This document shows positions 55,976 to 64,000 of a stretch of 64,000 nucleotides of DNA, one piece after another. Source of the stretch: Siphonodentalium dalli. Taxonomy: Eukaryota > Mollusca > Scaphopoda > Gadilida > Siphonodentaliidae. The stretch spans positions 96,121,319-96,185,318 of the forward strand of contig CP136066.1 in NCBI GenBank assembly GCA_032622095.1, in the 5' to 3' direction. The position numbers were made by a program, and so were the translations under genes. Position 1 is the first letter of the stretch. The number at the start of each line of letters is the position of its first letter. The notes under the pieces are model-generated. The model was not told the DNA's origin. It was given only the letters and a program-made list of their open reading frames with translations, and searched no databases.

Positions 55976-56698
55976 ATGAAGAAAATGGTTATTGTACCAT
56001 TCAGAATGTTGGAAGATTTCAAACAATGGAAAATGTCAGAAATGAATAAACCTCAATTACCTCCTGATCCTGCAATTTCAAATGTTTCAGATTCTTACAA
56101 AGAATTGAAATCAGTTTATGATAAAAATATTTCTGAATCAGAAAAGTCACAGTTATTTGAAGAAAATTTGTACAAATTGAAAACTTCACAAAAATCTTTA
56201 AATTCAAAATTCAGTTTACCTGAACAAAGGTTATCTGAAAACTTTGGGAACATGAGTGAACATATATTGGAAAGTGTTCCATCTAAACTTCGTGGTAAAG
56301 CACAACAAATTTTAACATTGTTGTCAACTAATCCTAAACTTAGATGGGATGATCGTGGACAATTAATTTATGGAACAGAAACAGTTACGGGATCAAATAT
56401 AATTGATTTGATAAACGATGTTGTTCGTCACCGAAAAGGTTTTGACCCAGTTGGTTATGAAACATTCCTACGTGGATTGGGGGAACTTAATGTACCACAA
56501 GATTATGTAGGTAACAGGAATCGATGGTTGTGGATACAAAGACATTTAAAAGAAGGTCACACTGGTGATGAGTTTCATACACATCATGCAACTCCTAGCA
56601 GTGGCAAGTCAAGAAAACGTTCAGTTGATATTTTCACACCTCAAAGTTTTCCTAAAACCAGAAAATCTATTTTGAAAGAATGGTCCCCACTTACATAA
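55976..56698 (+). CDS. Conserved Polinton protein of unknown function, 240 residues
   Basis: Begins MKKMVIVPFRMLEDFKQW. N-terminal half coiled-coil-like and charged; the middle has 'VPSKLRGKAQQILTLL' and 'GSNIIDLINDVVRHRKGFDP' followed by 'FLRGLGELNVPQDYVGN', a pattern I recognise from proteins near the integrase in metazoan Polintons. Basic tail 'GKSRKRS'. Function unknown. Its last codons overlap the start of the integrase frame (ATG 56680). Confidence 0.65.
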   Translation: MKKMVIVPFRMLEDFKQWKMSEMNKPQLPPDPAISNVSDSYKELKSVYDKNISESEKSQLFEENLYKLKTSQKSLNSKFSLPEQRLSENFGNMSEHILESVPSKLRGKAQQILTLLSTNPKLRWDDRGQLIYGTETVTGSNIIDLINDVVRHRKGFDPVGYETFLRGLGELNVPQDYVGNRNRWLWIQRHLKEGHTGDEFHTHHATPSSGKSRKRSVDIFTPQSFPKTRKSILKEWSPLT

Positions 56699-57774
56699 AA
56701 TTTGACAAACTTCTAACTGAAATTTACTACAATCCAAAAGAAGTTGGTGGTTTCAGTGGAGCAAATCAACTTTTTTAAAATGCGAAAGAAACAAATAACA
56801 AAATTAAACTTTCAGATGTTAAAAAATGGTTACAATGGCAAAAAACATACACTTTGCACAAACCAATTGTTCGGAAATTTCGCAGATGTAAAACTATTGT
56901 TGCAGGAATTGATATTCAGTGGCAAGCTGATTTGGCAGATTTGCAAACTTTGCAAAAGCACAATGACAATTACAGATATTTACTTTGTGTTATTGATGTG
57001 TTCTCAAAATTTGCATGGGTTGAAAAAATTAAAGACAAAACTGGTAAAACTTTAGTTAAAACATTTCAGAAAATTCTCAAATCATCAAAACGAAAACCAG
57101 TTTCATTTCAATCTGACAAAGGTTCAGAATTCAAAAATAAATTATTTTTACAATTTTTTAAATCTAAGAAAATTCATTTTTTCACAACAGAGAATCCAGA
57201 GACAAAAGCAAGTATAGTTGAACGTTTTCAACGGACATTGAAAACAAAGATGTGGAAATATTTTACACATAATCAAACTTTGAAATACAATGATGTTTTG
57301 CACGATTTTGTGAATTCTTACAACAAAAGTGTTCATAGAAGTATTAAGATGGCACCAGTTTTAGTAACTCGAGAAAATGAAATTGAAGTTTCCAGAAATC
57401 TTTATGGAAAGTTAAAAACGAAAAAAGATAAGATCTTGAAAGTTGGAGATTTTGTTAGAATAAATAAAACAAAGAGAACTTTTGATAAAGGATATCTTCC
57501 AAATTGGACAAAAGAAATTTTCAAAATTAGTAGAGTTTGTAAAAGTACACCATTAACTTACAAATTAGTAGATTTAGATGGTGAAAACATCGCAGGATCA
57601 TTTTATGGTAAAGAAATTCAACATATAAAAGATAATAAAGTTTACGAAATTGAATCAGTTGTTGGTAAACGTTCAAGAAAAGTTGCTGGTAAATCAGTTA
57701 GAGAAATTAAAGTTCATTGGGCTGGTTATCCTAAAAAATTTGACAGTTGGATACCTGCCACAAATTTGGTATAA
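56680..57774 (+). pseudogene. int: Retroviral-type DDE integrase with chromodomain; one in-frame stop
   Basis: Catalyses element insertion. One frame runs from ATG 56680 to 57774, interrupted only by TAA at 56776-56778 after 32 codons; the flanking codons keep integrase-like sequence in the same frame, so this is a nonsense change, not a frameshift. Catalytic residues counted from 56854: D26 (WQADL), D88 (SDKGSEF), E123 (ASIVERF), exact D-x34-E spacing. The C-terminal ~45 residues ('KVHWAGYPKKFDSWIPATNL') form a chromodomain, which may steer insertion to modified chromatin. The catalytic domain downstream of the stop is intact. Confidence 0.92.
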
Positions 57775-57784
57775 AACTTTTAAC

Positions 57785-58048
57785 ATGTCTCAAAATGGTT
57801 CAGTTGATCTGGATGCTCCATCACAATTTCAAATCTGTGGAGAAAAAATTGCAAAAAATCAAGTAACATATTTTACACAAATTATTATAATTGTTGGTAT
57901 AATCGCTACAGCAATTGTTCATTTAAGTTTACAAAGTGAAAATAACGAACTGTGGTTAATTTTACTCAGTAGTTCTTTGGGATACATTTTACCAACACCG
58001 CGTTTGAAATATTTGAAAAATCAGTCGACAGAAATTTTGAAAGTATGA
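57785..58048 (+). CDS. Small membrane protein with two spans
   Basis: 87 residues from ATG 57785. Two hydrophobic segments ('IIIIVGIIATAIVHLSL' and 'LWLILLSSSLGYILPTP') separated by a short polar turn, then 'LKYLKN'. The 'GYILPTPRLK' end recurs in Polinton-like elements. Likely a virion or host-membrane protein; function unknown. Stop overlaps the next start (ATGA at 58045-58048). Confidence 0.7.
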   Translation: MSQNGSVDLDAPSQFQICGEKIAKNQVTYFTQIIIIVGIIATAIVHLSLQSENNELWLILLSSSLGYILPTPRLKYLKNQSTEILKV

Positions 58049-58896
58049 ATCCTTTCTACATTACAATTCCGAGCGACAGTTCAATGGTAATGTATCCAAA
58101 CAATTCTCAATGTTGTTTTACTGTACAATTACCAAAACCAATTCAAATTGATAAAGAAAAATGGGAAGTTGCATTAGTCGAACTGATAACACCTTCAGAA
58201 ACATACAATGTTACAGGGGATTCGTGTAAATTCAATTTGATTACAACTGATGCAATAATACTGTCTGTTCTTCAAAATCGTTTTGAAGAAAAGATATTTA
58301 CGAGACCTGATGGCGTTCGTGCAATTGAAATACAGATACGAGAAGGTTCGTATACCTCTGCGACAGATTTACTTGATACAATGCAAGATGTAATTGATGA
58401 AACACTTGGAGAAGCAATGCAAAACGAATACGGATTTCACATCAAGTACTCAAAAGTTACAAAACGTGTGAAAATTATTCGCAAGAGTTTACGTATCCCA
58501 AAACTAGGAATTGAATTACCACAATGTCTTTTGCACAAGTTGGGTTACAAAACTGAAAACGCTTCTGAAGATTTTTATTCAAATAGTAGATTTCCGTTTG
58601 GTGTAGATTTGTTTGTTGGTCATAATCAAATGTTTGTTTATTCTGATATTGCTGATTTCACAATTGTTGGAAATGTTGAAGTACAAATTTTACGAGTTGT
58701 TTCTTTCAGAATTAAAAGAGATATCGACGGATTACATGTAAAACATGAATTTTTAAATTTACATTATGTTCCAGTTTCAAAGTCATACTTTGACAAAATT
58801 AGTGTAAATATAAGTGGCGACACAGGAAAATCAATTCAGTTTATTGGTGGTAAGTCTTTGGCGAAGCTGCATTTCAGAAAACGAGAGGAGTTCTAA
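58045..58896 (+). CDS. Minor capsid protein (penton-like, single jelly-roll)
   Basis: 283 residues. N-terminal 'FYITIPSDSSMVMYPNNSQC' followed by 'FTVQLPKPIQIDKEKWEVAL' is the Polinton penton signature: β-strand-rich, expected to form the five-fold vertex. It lies immediately before the core protein and major capsid genes, as in other Polintons. Intact; ATG overlaps the previous stop. Confidence 0.85.
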   Translation: MNPFYITIPSDSSMVMYPNNSQCCFTVQLPKPIQIDKEKWEVALVELITPSETYNVTGDSCKFNLITTDAIILSVLQNRFEEKIFTRPDGVRAIEIQIREGSYTSATDLLDTMQDVIDETLGEAMQNEYGFHIKYSKVTKRVKIIRKSLRIPKLGIELPQCLLHKLGYKTENASEDFYSNSRFPFGVDLFVGHNQMFVYSDIADFTIVGNVEVQILRVVSFRIKRDIDGLHVKHEFLNLHYVPVSKSYFDKISVNISGDTGKSIQFIGGKSLAKLHFRKREEF

Positions 58897-58901
58897 AAAC
58901 A

Positions 58902-59276
58902 ATGTTCCCCGTGTATAGAGGTGTACCACGGCAATATGGTAACGGTATTGGTTCAATTTTCAAATCACTTATGAGATCTGCTGTACCATTTCTAAAACCG
59001 ATTGGTCGGACAGCTTTACAACTTGCGAAAAAACACACTTTTGGTGTTGCAGATGAAATTATTAATCAAGGTAAAAGTCCGAAAGAAGCGTTGATGTCTG
59101 AAGGTAAAAAAGCTTTAAAATCTTTTGGAACACAAGCTAAAAATCAAATTTTGAACTCGAGACAAAAACCTAGAAAAAGAGTAGCGAATTCAAAAATGAA
59201 TCATTCAGCTGTCAAACGCCGAAAAAGTCGGTCGAAAAAACATCCTAGCAGTCGAGCTCTTGATATTTTTGATTAA
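58902..59276 (+). CDS. Basic core/pVI-like virion protein
   Basis: 124 residues. N-terminus 'MFPVYRGVPRQYGNGIGSIF' then 'KSLMRSAVPFLKPIGRTALQ', a Gly-rich start and amphipathic helix like adenoviral pVI/pX-type precursors, followed by a strongly basic tail ('RKRV', 'KRRKSRSKKH') suited to DNA binding. Sits between penton and major capsid. Intact; role inferred from position and composition. Confidence 0.7.
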   Translation: MFPVYRGVPRQYGNGIGSIFKSLMRSAVPFLKPIGRTALQLAKKHTFGVADEIINQGKSPKEALMSEGKKALKSFGTQAKNQILNSRQKPRKRVANSKMNHSAVKRRKSRSKKHPSSRALDIFD

Positions 59277-59278
59277 TC

Positions 59279-60583
59279 ATGGCACAAATGGTAAATGGAT
59301 CATGCGAATGCAATAAATCGGAACTTGATATAACACATGTTCCACCAAACGTGGCTACAATGTCAGAATCGCAGTGGATCGAAAATCATCCGATTGCACC
59401 GCTGAATAATTCTGCTCCGATAGAGTTTGTCATACCATCTCAAACCGAAAAGTGGACAGATATTAATCAATCTTATCTTTATGTGAAATTCAAAATTACA
59501 AAAAAAGATGGAACTAATTTGTTAGCTGGTACGGAATTAGCACCTGTTAACAATTTCTTTCATAGCATGTTCAGCAGTATCGATGTTTACTTGAACAACA
59601 AATTGATAACTTCGAATTCTGACACTTACCCATACCGAGCATATTTCGAAAATCTGTTGGGATACTCTCCAGAATATAAAGATAATCAATTAGCAAATTT
59701 AGAAATGTGGTATGGCGATACAGCAGAACAATTTGAAGAGAATACCAAAGGTGGTGGCAATGCTGGATTAACTTCTAGAGAAAGTTTGATCGGTGGTAGT
59801 AAAATTGTTGAACTATGTGGACGCTTACACACTGATCTGTTTCTTCAAGAAAAATATTTACCAAATGGAATTGAAATTCGTATCAGATTAAACAGATCAC
59901 CATCAAAATTTTGCCTCATTGGCGCCGAGGATGGACAAATTGTTTTCGAATCAGCAGTGTTCCATGTCAGAACAGTTAGTCTCTTTCCAGCGGTCTCAAA
60001 TAAATTAAATCAAGAAATTGTCCAGTCAAAAATGAAAATACCTATCAGACGAGTAGAAATAAAAACTTTCACAATTAGTACTGGACTTAGATCAAAAATT
60101 GAAGACCACTTATTTCAAGGACAATTACCAAAGAGAATTTTTATTGCGTTGGTCGAAAATAAAGATATGAATGGAGATTTGGGTACCAATCCATTCCACT
60201 TCAAACATTTCAGTTTGAATAAATTGGAAGTTAGTCAAGACGGTCATACAATACATAACCGTCCATTTGAACCAAACTTCGCAACAAAACAATGTCTCAG
60301 ATCATATTTATCTTTGTATCAATCTTTAGGAATGTTTGGTGTTAACAAATCAATTGGCATTAATTTAAAAGAATATATGAATGGTTATTGTTTGTGGGGT
60401 TTCGACTTGACACCGGACCAAGGAAGTGACGAGGGACATCTACATCCTATAAAGACAGGGAACCTGCGTTTGGAGCTTCAGTTCTTGACAGCTCTCACTA
60501 CAGCCGTCAACGTTTTGGTGTATGCTGAATTCGACAGTGAAATAGAGATCACAGCTTTGAGAGAAGTGCTTACTGACTATTAG
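59279..60583 (+). CDS. Major capsid protein, double jelly-roll
   Basis: 434 residues, close to the Polinton norm. 'PIEFVIPSQTEKWTDINQSY' and 'NNFFHSMFSSIDVYLNNKLI' near the N-terminus and 'YLSLYQSLGMFGVNKS' / 'YCLWGFDLTPD' in the second half are hallmark segments of the Polinton hexon-like capsid protein; trimers form the pseudo-hexagonal capsomers. It starts 3 nt after the previous stop, ends 1 nt before the next ATG and has no lesion, so the element looks capable of encoding capsid. Confidence 0.95.
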   Translation: MAQMVNGSCECNKSELDITHVPPNVATMSESQWIENHPIAPLNNSAPIEFVIPSQTEKWTDINQSYLYVKFKITKKDGTNLLAGTELAPVNNFFHSMFSSIDVYLNNKLITSNSDTYPYRAYFENLLGYSPEYKDNQLANLEMWYGDTAEQFEENTKGGGNAGLTSRESLIGGSKIVELCGRLHTDLFLQEKYLPNGIEIRIRLNRSPSKFCLIGAEDGQIVFESAVFHVRTVSLFPAVSNKLNQEIVQSKMKIPIRRVEIKTFTISTGLRSKIEDHLFQGQLPKRIFIALVENKDMNGDLGTNPFHFKHFSLNKLEVSQDGHTIHNRPFEPNFATKQCLRSYLSLYQSLGMFGVNKSIGINLKEYMNGYCLWGFDLTPDQGSDEGHLHPIKTGNLRLELQFLTALTTAVNVLVYAEFDSEIEITALREVLTDY

Positions 60584-60584
60584 G

Positions 60585-61034
60585 ATGGAGTTCACATCAC
60601 AGCTATGGAACTACTATGAAGAATACCAACGTTCACAAAACTTTGCTCCGAGATGGAACCTGATCTTGGACACACTCAACAATGCTATGATTGAAGAACT
60701 ACAAGAACTTATTCGCAAGGAAGTGTCAGCAAACTGTGAAGGATGTAAAATAGAACATCCTAGTCAACGTGAACATGTTCTGTGTTTGTTCTCTACAACT
60801 GATGATTGGACAAACCAGTTTATCGACTTAGCGCTGATTATATACAATGTTATGGAAAGATGGTTCCCGAAGCTGATAGGGTTAAACCCACACTGCAAGG
60901 AGAAGTTCGAAGCATTCATCATGTGGGATCATCTGAGAAACAGTTTGGAGCTCAACCGCAAAAAATTCGACGCAGAGTGGACTCTGATGTGGTCACAGCG
61001 AGTCAAAGAGAATAACAACGATGCAGACAGCTGA
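60585..61034 (+). CDS. Conserved Polinton protein of unknown function, 149 residues
   Basis: Starts MEFTSQLWNYYEEYQ. A Cys/His cluster 'CEGCKIEHPSQREHVLC' may bind metal. Helical, Trp-rich C-terminal half ('IMWDHLRNSLEL'). Lies between capsid and protease genes and overlaps the protease start by 14 nt. No enzymatic motif. Confidence 0.65.
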   Translation: MEFTSQLWNYYEEYQRSQNFAPRWNLILDTLNNAMIEELQELIRKEVSANCEGCKIEHPSQREHVLCLFSTTDDWTNQFIDLALIIYNVMERWFPKLIGLNPHCKEKFEAFIMWDHLRNSLELNRKKFDAEWTLMWSQRVKENNNDADS

Positions 61035-61494
61035 ACTTCAATATATTCTGGACAATTCCTGGTTGTGTAAACTTAACACACATGTTTGTGCTAGAGATCT
61101 GTTACCAGAGAAGAAACCACAGCATATTCAAGCATATATTGTGAACACGCACTCATCGGATCAGCCAGGAGAACACTGGACATTGATGTTATTCAAGGGA
61201 AGATCAGCTGTATACTTCGACTCATTTGGACTACCACCACCGAGACGATATATGTTACCATTCATAAAAAGGAACTCATCAGCATGGACTATGAATACAA
61301 CACGATATCAACATCGTGCGACAAATGTGTGTGGATTATATTGTATATTCGCACTCCACCACATGATGAAAGGAAAGAGGATGAAAATATTATTCAATTC
61401 TCGGGATTTCTTCAAGAATGACAGAACAATAGTTCGATGGTTTGGAAAGCACTATGGTCGATTATACAGAAAAGCAAATTTGCTGCTGAATTAA
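61021..61494 (+). CDS. Adenain-type cysteine protease (maturation protease)
   Basis: 157 residues. Catalytic set in adenain order: H52 (EHWTLMLF), D67 (VYFDSFG), Q97 for the oxyanion hole (YQHRATN), C104 (VCGLYC). Expected to process virion precursors; likely targets are the GG-containing proteins at 54949 and 55593. Last gene of the + strand block. Intact and of usual size. Confidence 0.95.
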   Translation: MQTAELQYILDNSWLCKLNTHVCARDLLPEKKPQHIQAYIVNTHSSDQPGEHWTLMLFKGRSAVYFDSFGLPPPRRYMLPFIKRNSSAWTMNTTRYQHRATNVCGLYCIFALHHMMKGKRMKILFNSRDFFKNDRTIVRWFGKHYGRLYRKANLLLN

Positions 61495-61867
61495 ACTTCA
61501 CCAGGACATCGACGGCTGATATACATACAACGCAAAGAAGACGACGACCAGATAACAACGAATGTGTCAACAACTCCACAAAATAGACTCTTTTGTTATT
61601 GATTCAGCGTAGGATCTTGTAGGATGTTGTAGGATGTTCAATTAAGTTTCTTCAAATCTGAGACCTTGTTTTGTACATAAATTATTGTTCTTTGTTAATA
61701 TTATTGATGTATAATAATATATTATTGTTCATTGTTCTTGTTCTTGTTTTTGAAAAATAAATGATAAATTTCAACAAAATCGTTTTCACTGTAGGACCCC
61801 CACCAATTGATTCTGTTCGTGTCGATGTGTCATCTCTGGTCAGAATTATACAAACTTTAAATTAATA
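61495..61867. other. 3' flank of the late gene block
   Basis: Non-coding, T-rich, with a 'ataataatatattattgttcattgttcttgttcttg' stretch and the poly(A) signal below. Confidence 0.6.
61756..61761 (+). terminator. Poly(A) signal of the Polinton + strand genes
   Basis: AATAAA about 260 nt after the protease stop; no histone-type stem-loop is present in this half of the element. Confidence 0.55.
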
Positions 61868-62173
61868 ATGAAAAAAATGTCTAAGTCCATTTTCATTTTT
61901 TCGATCAGAAATGTCACATCAATGACAGGAACATCTATCCTCAGGGTGCGAACTATGGCCCAGTACCCCCCCAGACATGGGCACTATGGCCCAGTACCCC
62001 CCAGACATGGGCACTATGGCCCAGTACCCCCCCAGACATGGGCACTATGGCCCATGGGCCATAGTGCCCATGTCTGGGGGTACTGGGCCATAGTGCCCAT
62101 TTCTGGGGGGTACTGGGCCATAGTGCCCATGTCTGGGGGGTACTGGGCCATAGTGCCCACCATTACTACTACT
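61868..62173 (-). repeat. Polinton right terminal inverted repeat
   Basis: Mirror of 44964-45268 with the same internal palindrome (centre about 62055) and the AGT repeat three times instead of two at the tip. Confidence 0.93.
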
Positions 62174-62342
62174 CCCGCGCTATGTATGTAGCTGTTCCCC
62201 CATGCTGCTCTATCACCATACCAAATAACAAACATCTGCCAAGCGGTTGCTGAACAATAATGCAAAATGTTTGTACGGACGTACGTACGGACGGACAGAG
62301 ACATCGACTATATACCCGCCGACTTCAAGTCGGGGGCATAAT
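62174..62342 (+). repeat. Host dispersed repeat, continuation after the Polinton
   Basis: Resumes at cccgcgctatgtatgtagctgtt, then 'cggttgctgaacaataatgcaaaatgtttgtacggacg', a (GGAC/GTAC) tract, and ends in the hairpin 'cccgccgacttcaagtcgggggcataat'. Confidence 0.85.
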
Positions 62343-63209
62343 AAAGGGTTATATTATGGTATTACCCTTACATGGAGCTAGGTACTTGAAGTTAATATCA
62401 GATCTATAATATACTGTGTAATTTATTAAATATATATTTATATATTACCTCCGTCTACGGAGAGATTGATATAATAATACATTAAATACTGTAAAAGTAA
62501 CAAATAGTGTCATGTATAGTACATGTCGCAAGCGTATGGTCTTTGTACAAAGTGAATTTATACATGGTAAGTCATCTCCTAAAAGTTAAATATAAGTTTA
62601 AAATATAAATACCAAATGGCACATTCTATTCCAAACATGTTAATTTATGACATAAGAATTTAGATGAAAAGTAAAATAGGTTTTGTAAAATTTGGTCTGA
62701 AACCCTGTATGAAAATAATTAAATCCTAGTATCCAACGGAATAGTAGTGGTGAGCCTTAAGTTGTACGATTGGTGTAAATATAAATAAGAAGTTTATATG
62801 CAGTTATGGTATTGTTAATTTCGGACTTCACGAGTTTAATATCAGTGCTAATTTTTCGACAATTATTTCATTGTTTATATACATTTGTTTGACTCTACCA
62901 GAGGTGTGTTTCGTTTTTATGCTATTCGCGTTAGGTTCGTTTCTTTGTTCTTTGTTAGGTAAGGCTTTCGCGAAATTACAACATTTCTTTGTATTAATCA
63001 GCTGGCTATTCTTATGCAACTTGTTAATTCTTGCCCAAGCATGTGCTCATTAATTACCATTCATCGCACGTATTCTAAGCTTTACTTTTAATAATAACTT
63101 ATTTGTCAAACTGCTAATGCCATTGTGGTGATCGGATATTTTATATGCAAATCTGTTAATCTAATCCCGCGTCGTTAATTCACACCTGTGCATGCTTTGT
63201 ATATAGAGG
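62343..63209. other. No feature seen
   Basis: AT-rich, no gene; the overlapping opposite-strand frames at 62828-63053 have no family resemblance. Confidence 0.5.
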
Positions 63210-63745
63210 ATCTACAACTCGTCCCCAGTTTATAGCGGAATTTACAAAACGAGTCCAGTAAATTAGGTCTGGACCGAGCCTTTGGCGAGGTCCAGCCCTA
63301 ATTTACTGAACGAGTTTTGTAAATTCCGTTATAAACTGGGGACGAGTTGTAGATTCTATTTATTATATGACCCAAAATCTCGACAACACATACTTAAATT
63401 AAGAAATTGGACGCAAAACTAACATCAGATTCTATAAGGCATGCGATGACGTTTCACGTAACTATGCGTCGTTTGCTCGCGTAAAGAAATAGTTCCAGAT
63501 AAATAAAGACTCTTTGTCGTATTTAGTGCCGTATATTTAATGACATAACTTTTCAAACTCTTCATTCATTATAGTTTGTTGGAAAAATATTGAAGCCATA
63601 GTATTTTGAGACGTAGCGTACGGAATGTAAACAGATGACAAACCGGAAGTCAAAGGTCACCTGGAACTATTTCGTGCTATTAAACGAACGTTTAATATCA
63701 CAATTTATAGAATGGGTTTATTGAATGGAATAAGGGTAGGATCAT
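63210..63745 (-). repeat. Repeat family F, copy 4, with 145-bp palindrome
   Basis: Reverse-strand copy; 63210-63354 is a palindrome ('atctacaactcgtccccagtttatagcggaatttacaaaacgagtccagtaaattaggtctgg' and mirror). The other tip carries 'ctattaaacgaacgtttaata…gaatgggtttattgaatgg'. Confidence 0.8.
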
Positions 63746-64000
63746 GTAATAAATAAGAATTTGTAAAACCATGTTATGACACTTTATGTTTTGGAACTCC
63801 ATCGTTCAGTCATTTCACATATTACAACTGGAGATCCAATTGTTTGTGTGCTATACCGGAATGTCCGTATATTTCTATTGTCTATTGTGTAAATAAATGC
63901 TAATTCCCCAGAACGACTACAACTTCTTACTGTACCAAAAACAGCTCTACCAAAGTGTTGGAGAATTCGGGACAGTGACCTTTTGGCTCGCTGTAATATA

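Larger units (their letters stand above)
44964..62173 (+). mobile_element. Polinton/Maverick element, 17.2 kb, complete
   Basis: Flanked by CCCGCG on both sides (44958-44963 and 62174-62179), the 6-bp duplication typical of Polintons. Termini begin AGTAGT(AGT)AATGGTGGGC on each inward strand, fitting the AG…CT end rule. It encodes PolB, DDE integrase, adenain-type protease, A32-like ATPase, double jelly-roll capsid and penton-like protein, the defining virus-like set. Accessory genes occupy the left 4.4 kb. Three coding lesions are seen (two in PolB, one in integrase); capsid, protease and ATPase frames are intact. Near-perfect flanks and TIRs imply a recent insertion. Confidence 0.97.

Noticed and set aside
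1-64000. tRNA, rRNA or microRNA genes
   Set aside because: No convincing cloverleaf, ribosomal segment or isolated pre-miRNA hairpin was seen; the hairpins present belong to repeats or the Polinton 3' ends.

Overview
The window is animal nuclear DNA: AT-rich, intron-bearing and dense in transposons, with no prokaryotic operons. The repeats around 44.5-45.0 and 62.2-62.3 kb (a 'ggccataactctggtgaaaatg' block and a 'cgacttcaagtcgggggcataat' hairpin end) and the many ACATGTAT tracts suggest a lophotrochozoan, perhaps a mollusc. That is inference, not proof.

Two things carry most of the meaning. (1) A host gene, NPC2 (Niemann-Pick C2, ML-domain sterol carrier), can be assembled from four exons between 24239 and 34694. 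The exons fit in phase, the product is 148 aa, and all six family cysteines are present. Its introns are filled with mobile elements. (2) A 17.2-kb Polinton/Maverick (44964-62173) has a 6-bp target duplication CCCGCG, about 300-bp terminal inverted repeats, and an uninterrupted copy of its target sequence 160 bp upstream.

The right two thirds of the Polinton hold the expected virus-like set, all on the + strand: protein-primed PolB (two frame breaks), an unknown protein, A32-like packaging ATPase, two related basic proteins with a GG-hydrophobic tail, a conserved unknown, DDE integrase with chromodomain (one in-frame stop), a small membrane protein, penton-like minor capsid, a pVI/core-like protein, double jelly-roll major capsid, a conserved unknown and adenain protease. 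The left third (45.3-49.4 kb) is an accessory region of divergent gene pairs.

The standout signal is in that accessory region. Four small genes each end 19-22 nt before a histone-mRNA-type 3' stem-loop (GGCCCT-TTTC-AGGGCC, ACCCA in the best copy); one has two in tandem. The genes are paired head to head across duplicated bidirectional promoters that share a ~60-bp box. This layout resembles replication-dependent histone gene pairs and suggests S-phase-coupled, poly(A)-independent expression of Polinton cargo. I know of no description of this. The two promoter cassettes share UTRs and first codons but carry unrelated coding sequences, as if cargo were swapped between fixed regulatory ends. A third divergent pair (zinc-knuckle protein / PolB) shares a 153-bp inverted duplication including TATA boxes and N-terminal codons.

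The rest, left to right: two LINE reverse-transcriptase 3' remnants (1-2050); TIR and foldback elements; three copies of a CAGGGGG-ended element with 7-bp duplications; a 49-bp satellite (12.9-14.0 kb); a 122-bp array carrying a GCGCATGCGC motif per unit (20.7-23.7 kb); NPC2; a four-copy hairpin-ended repeat family; and a 5.65-kb near-perfect palindrome (38.1-43.8 kb).
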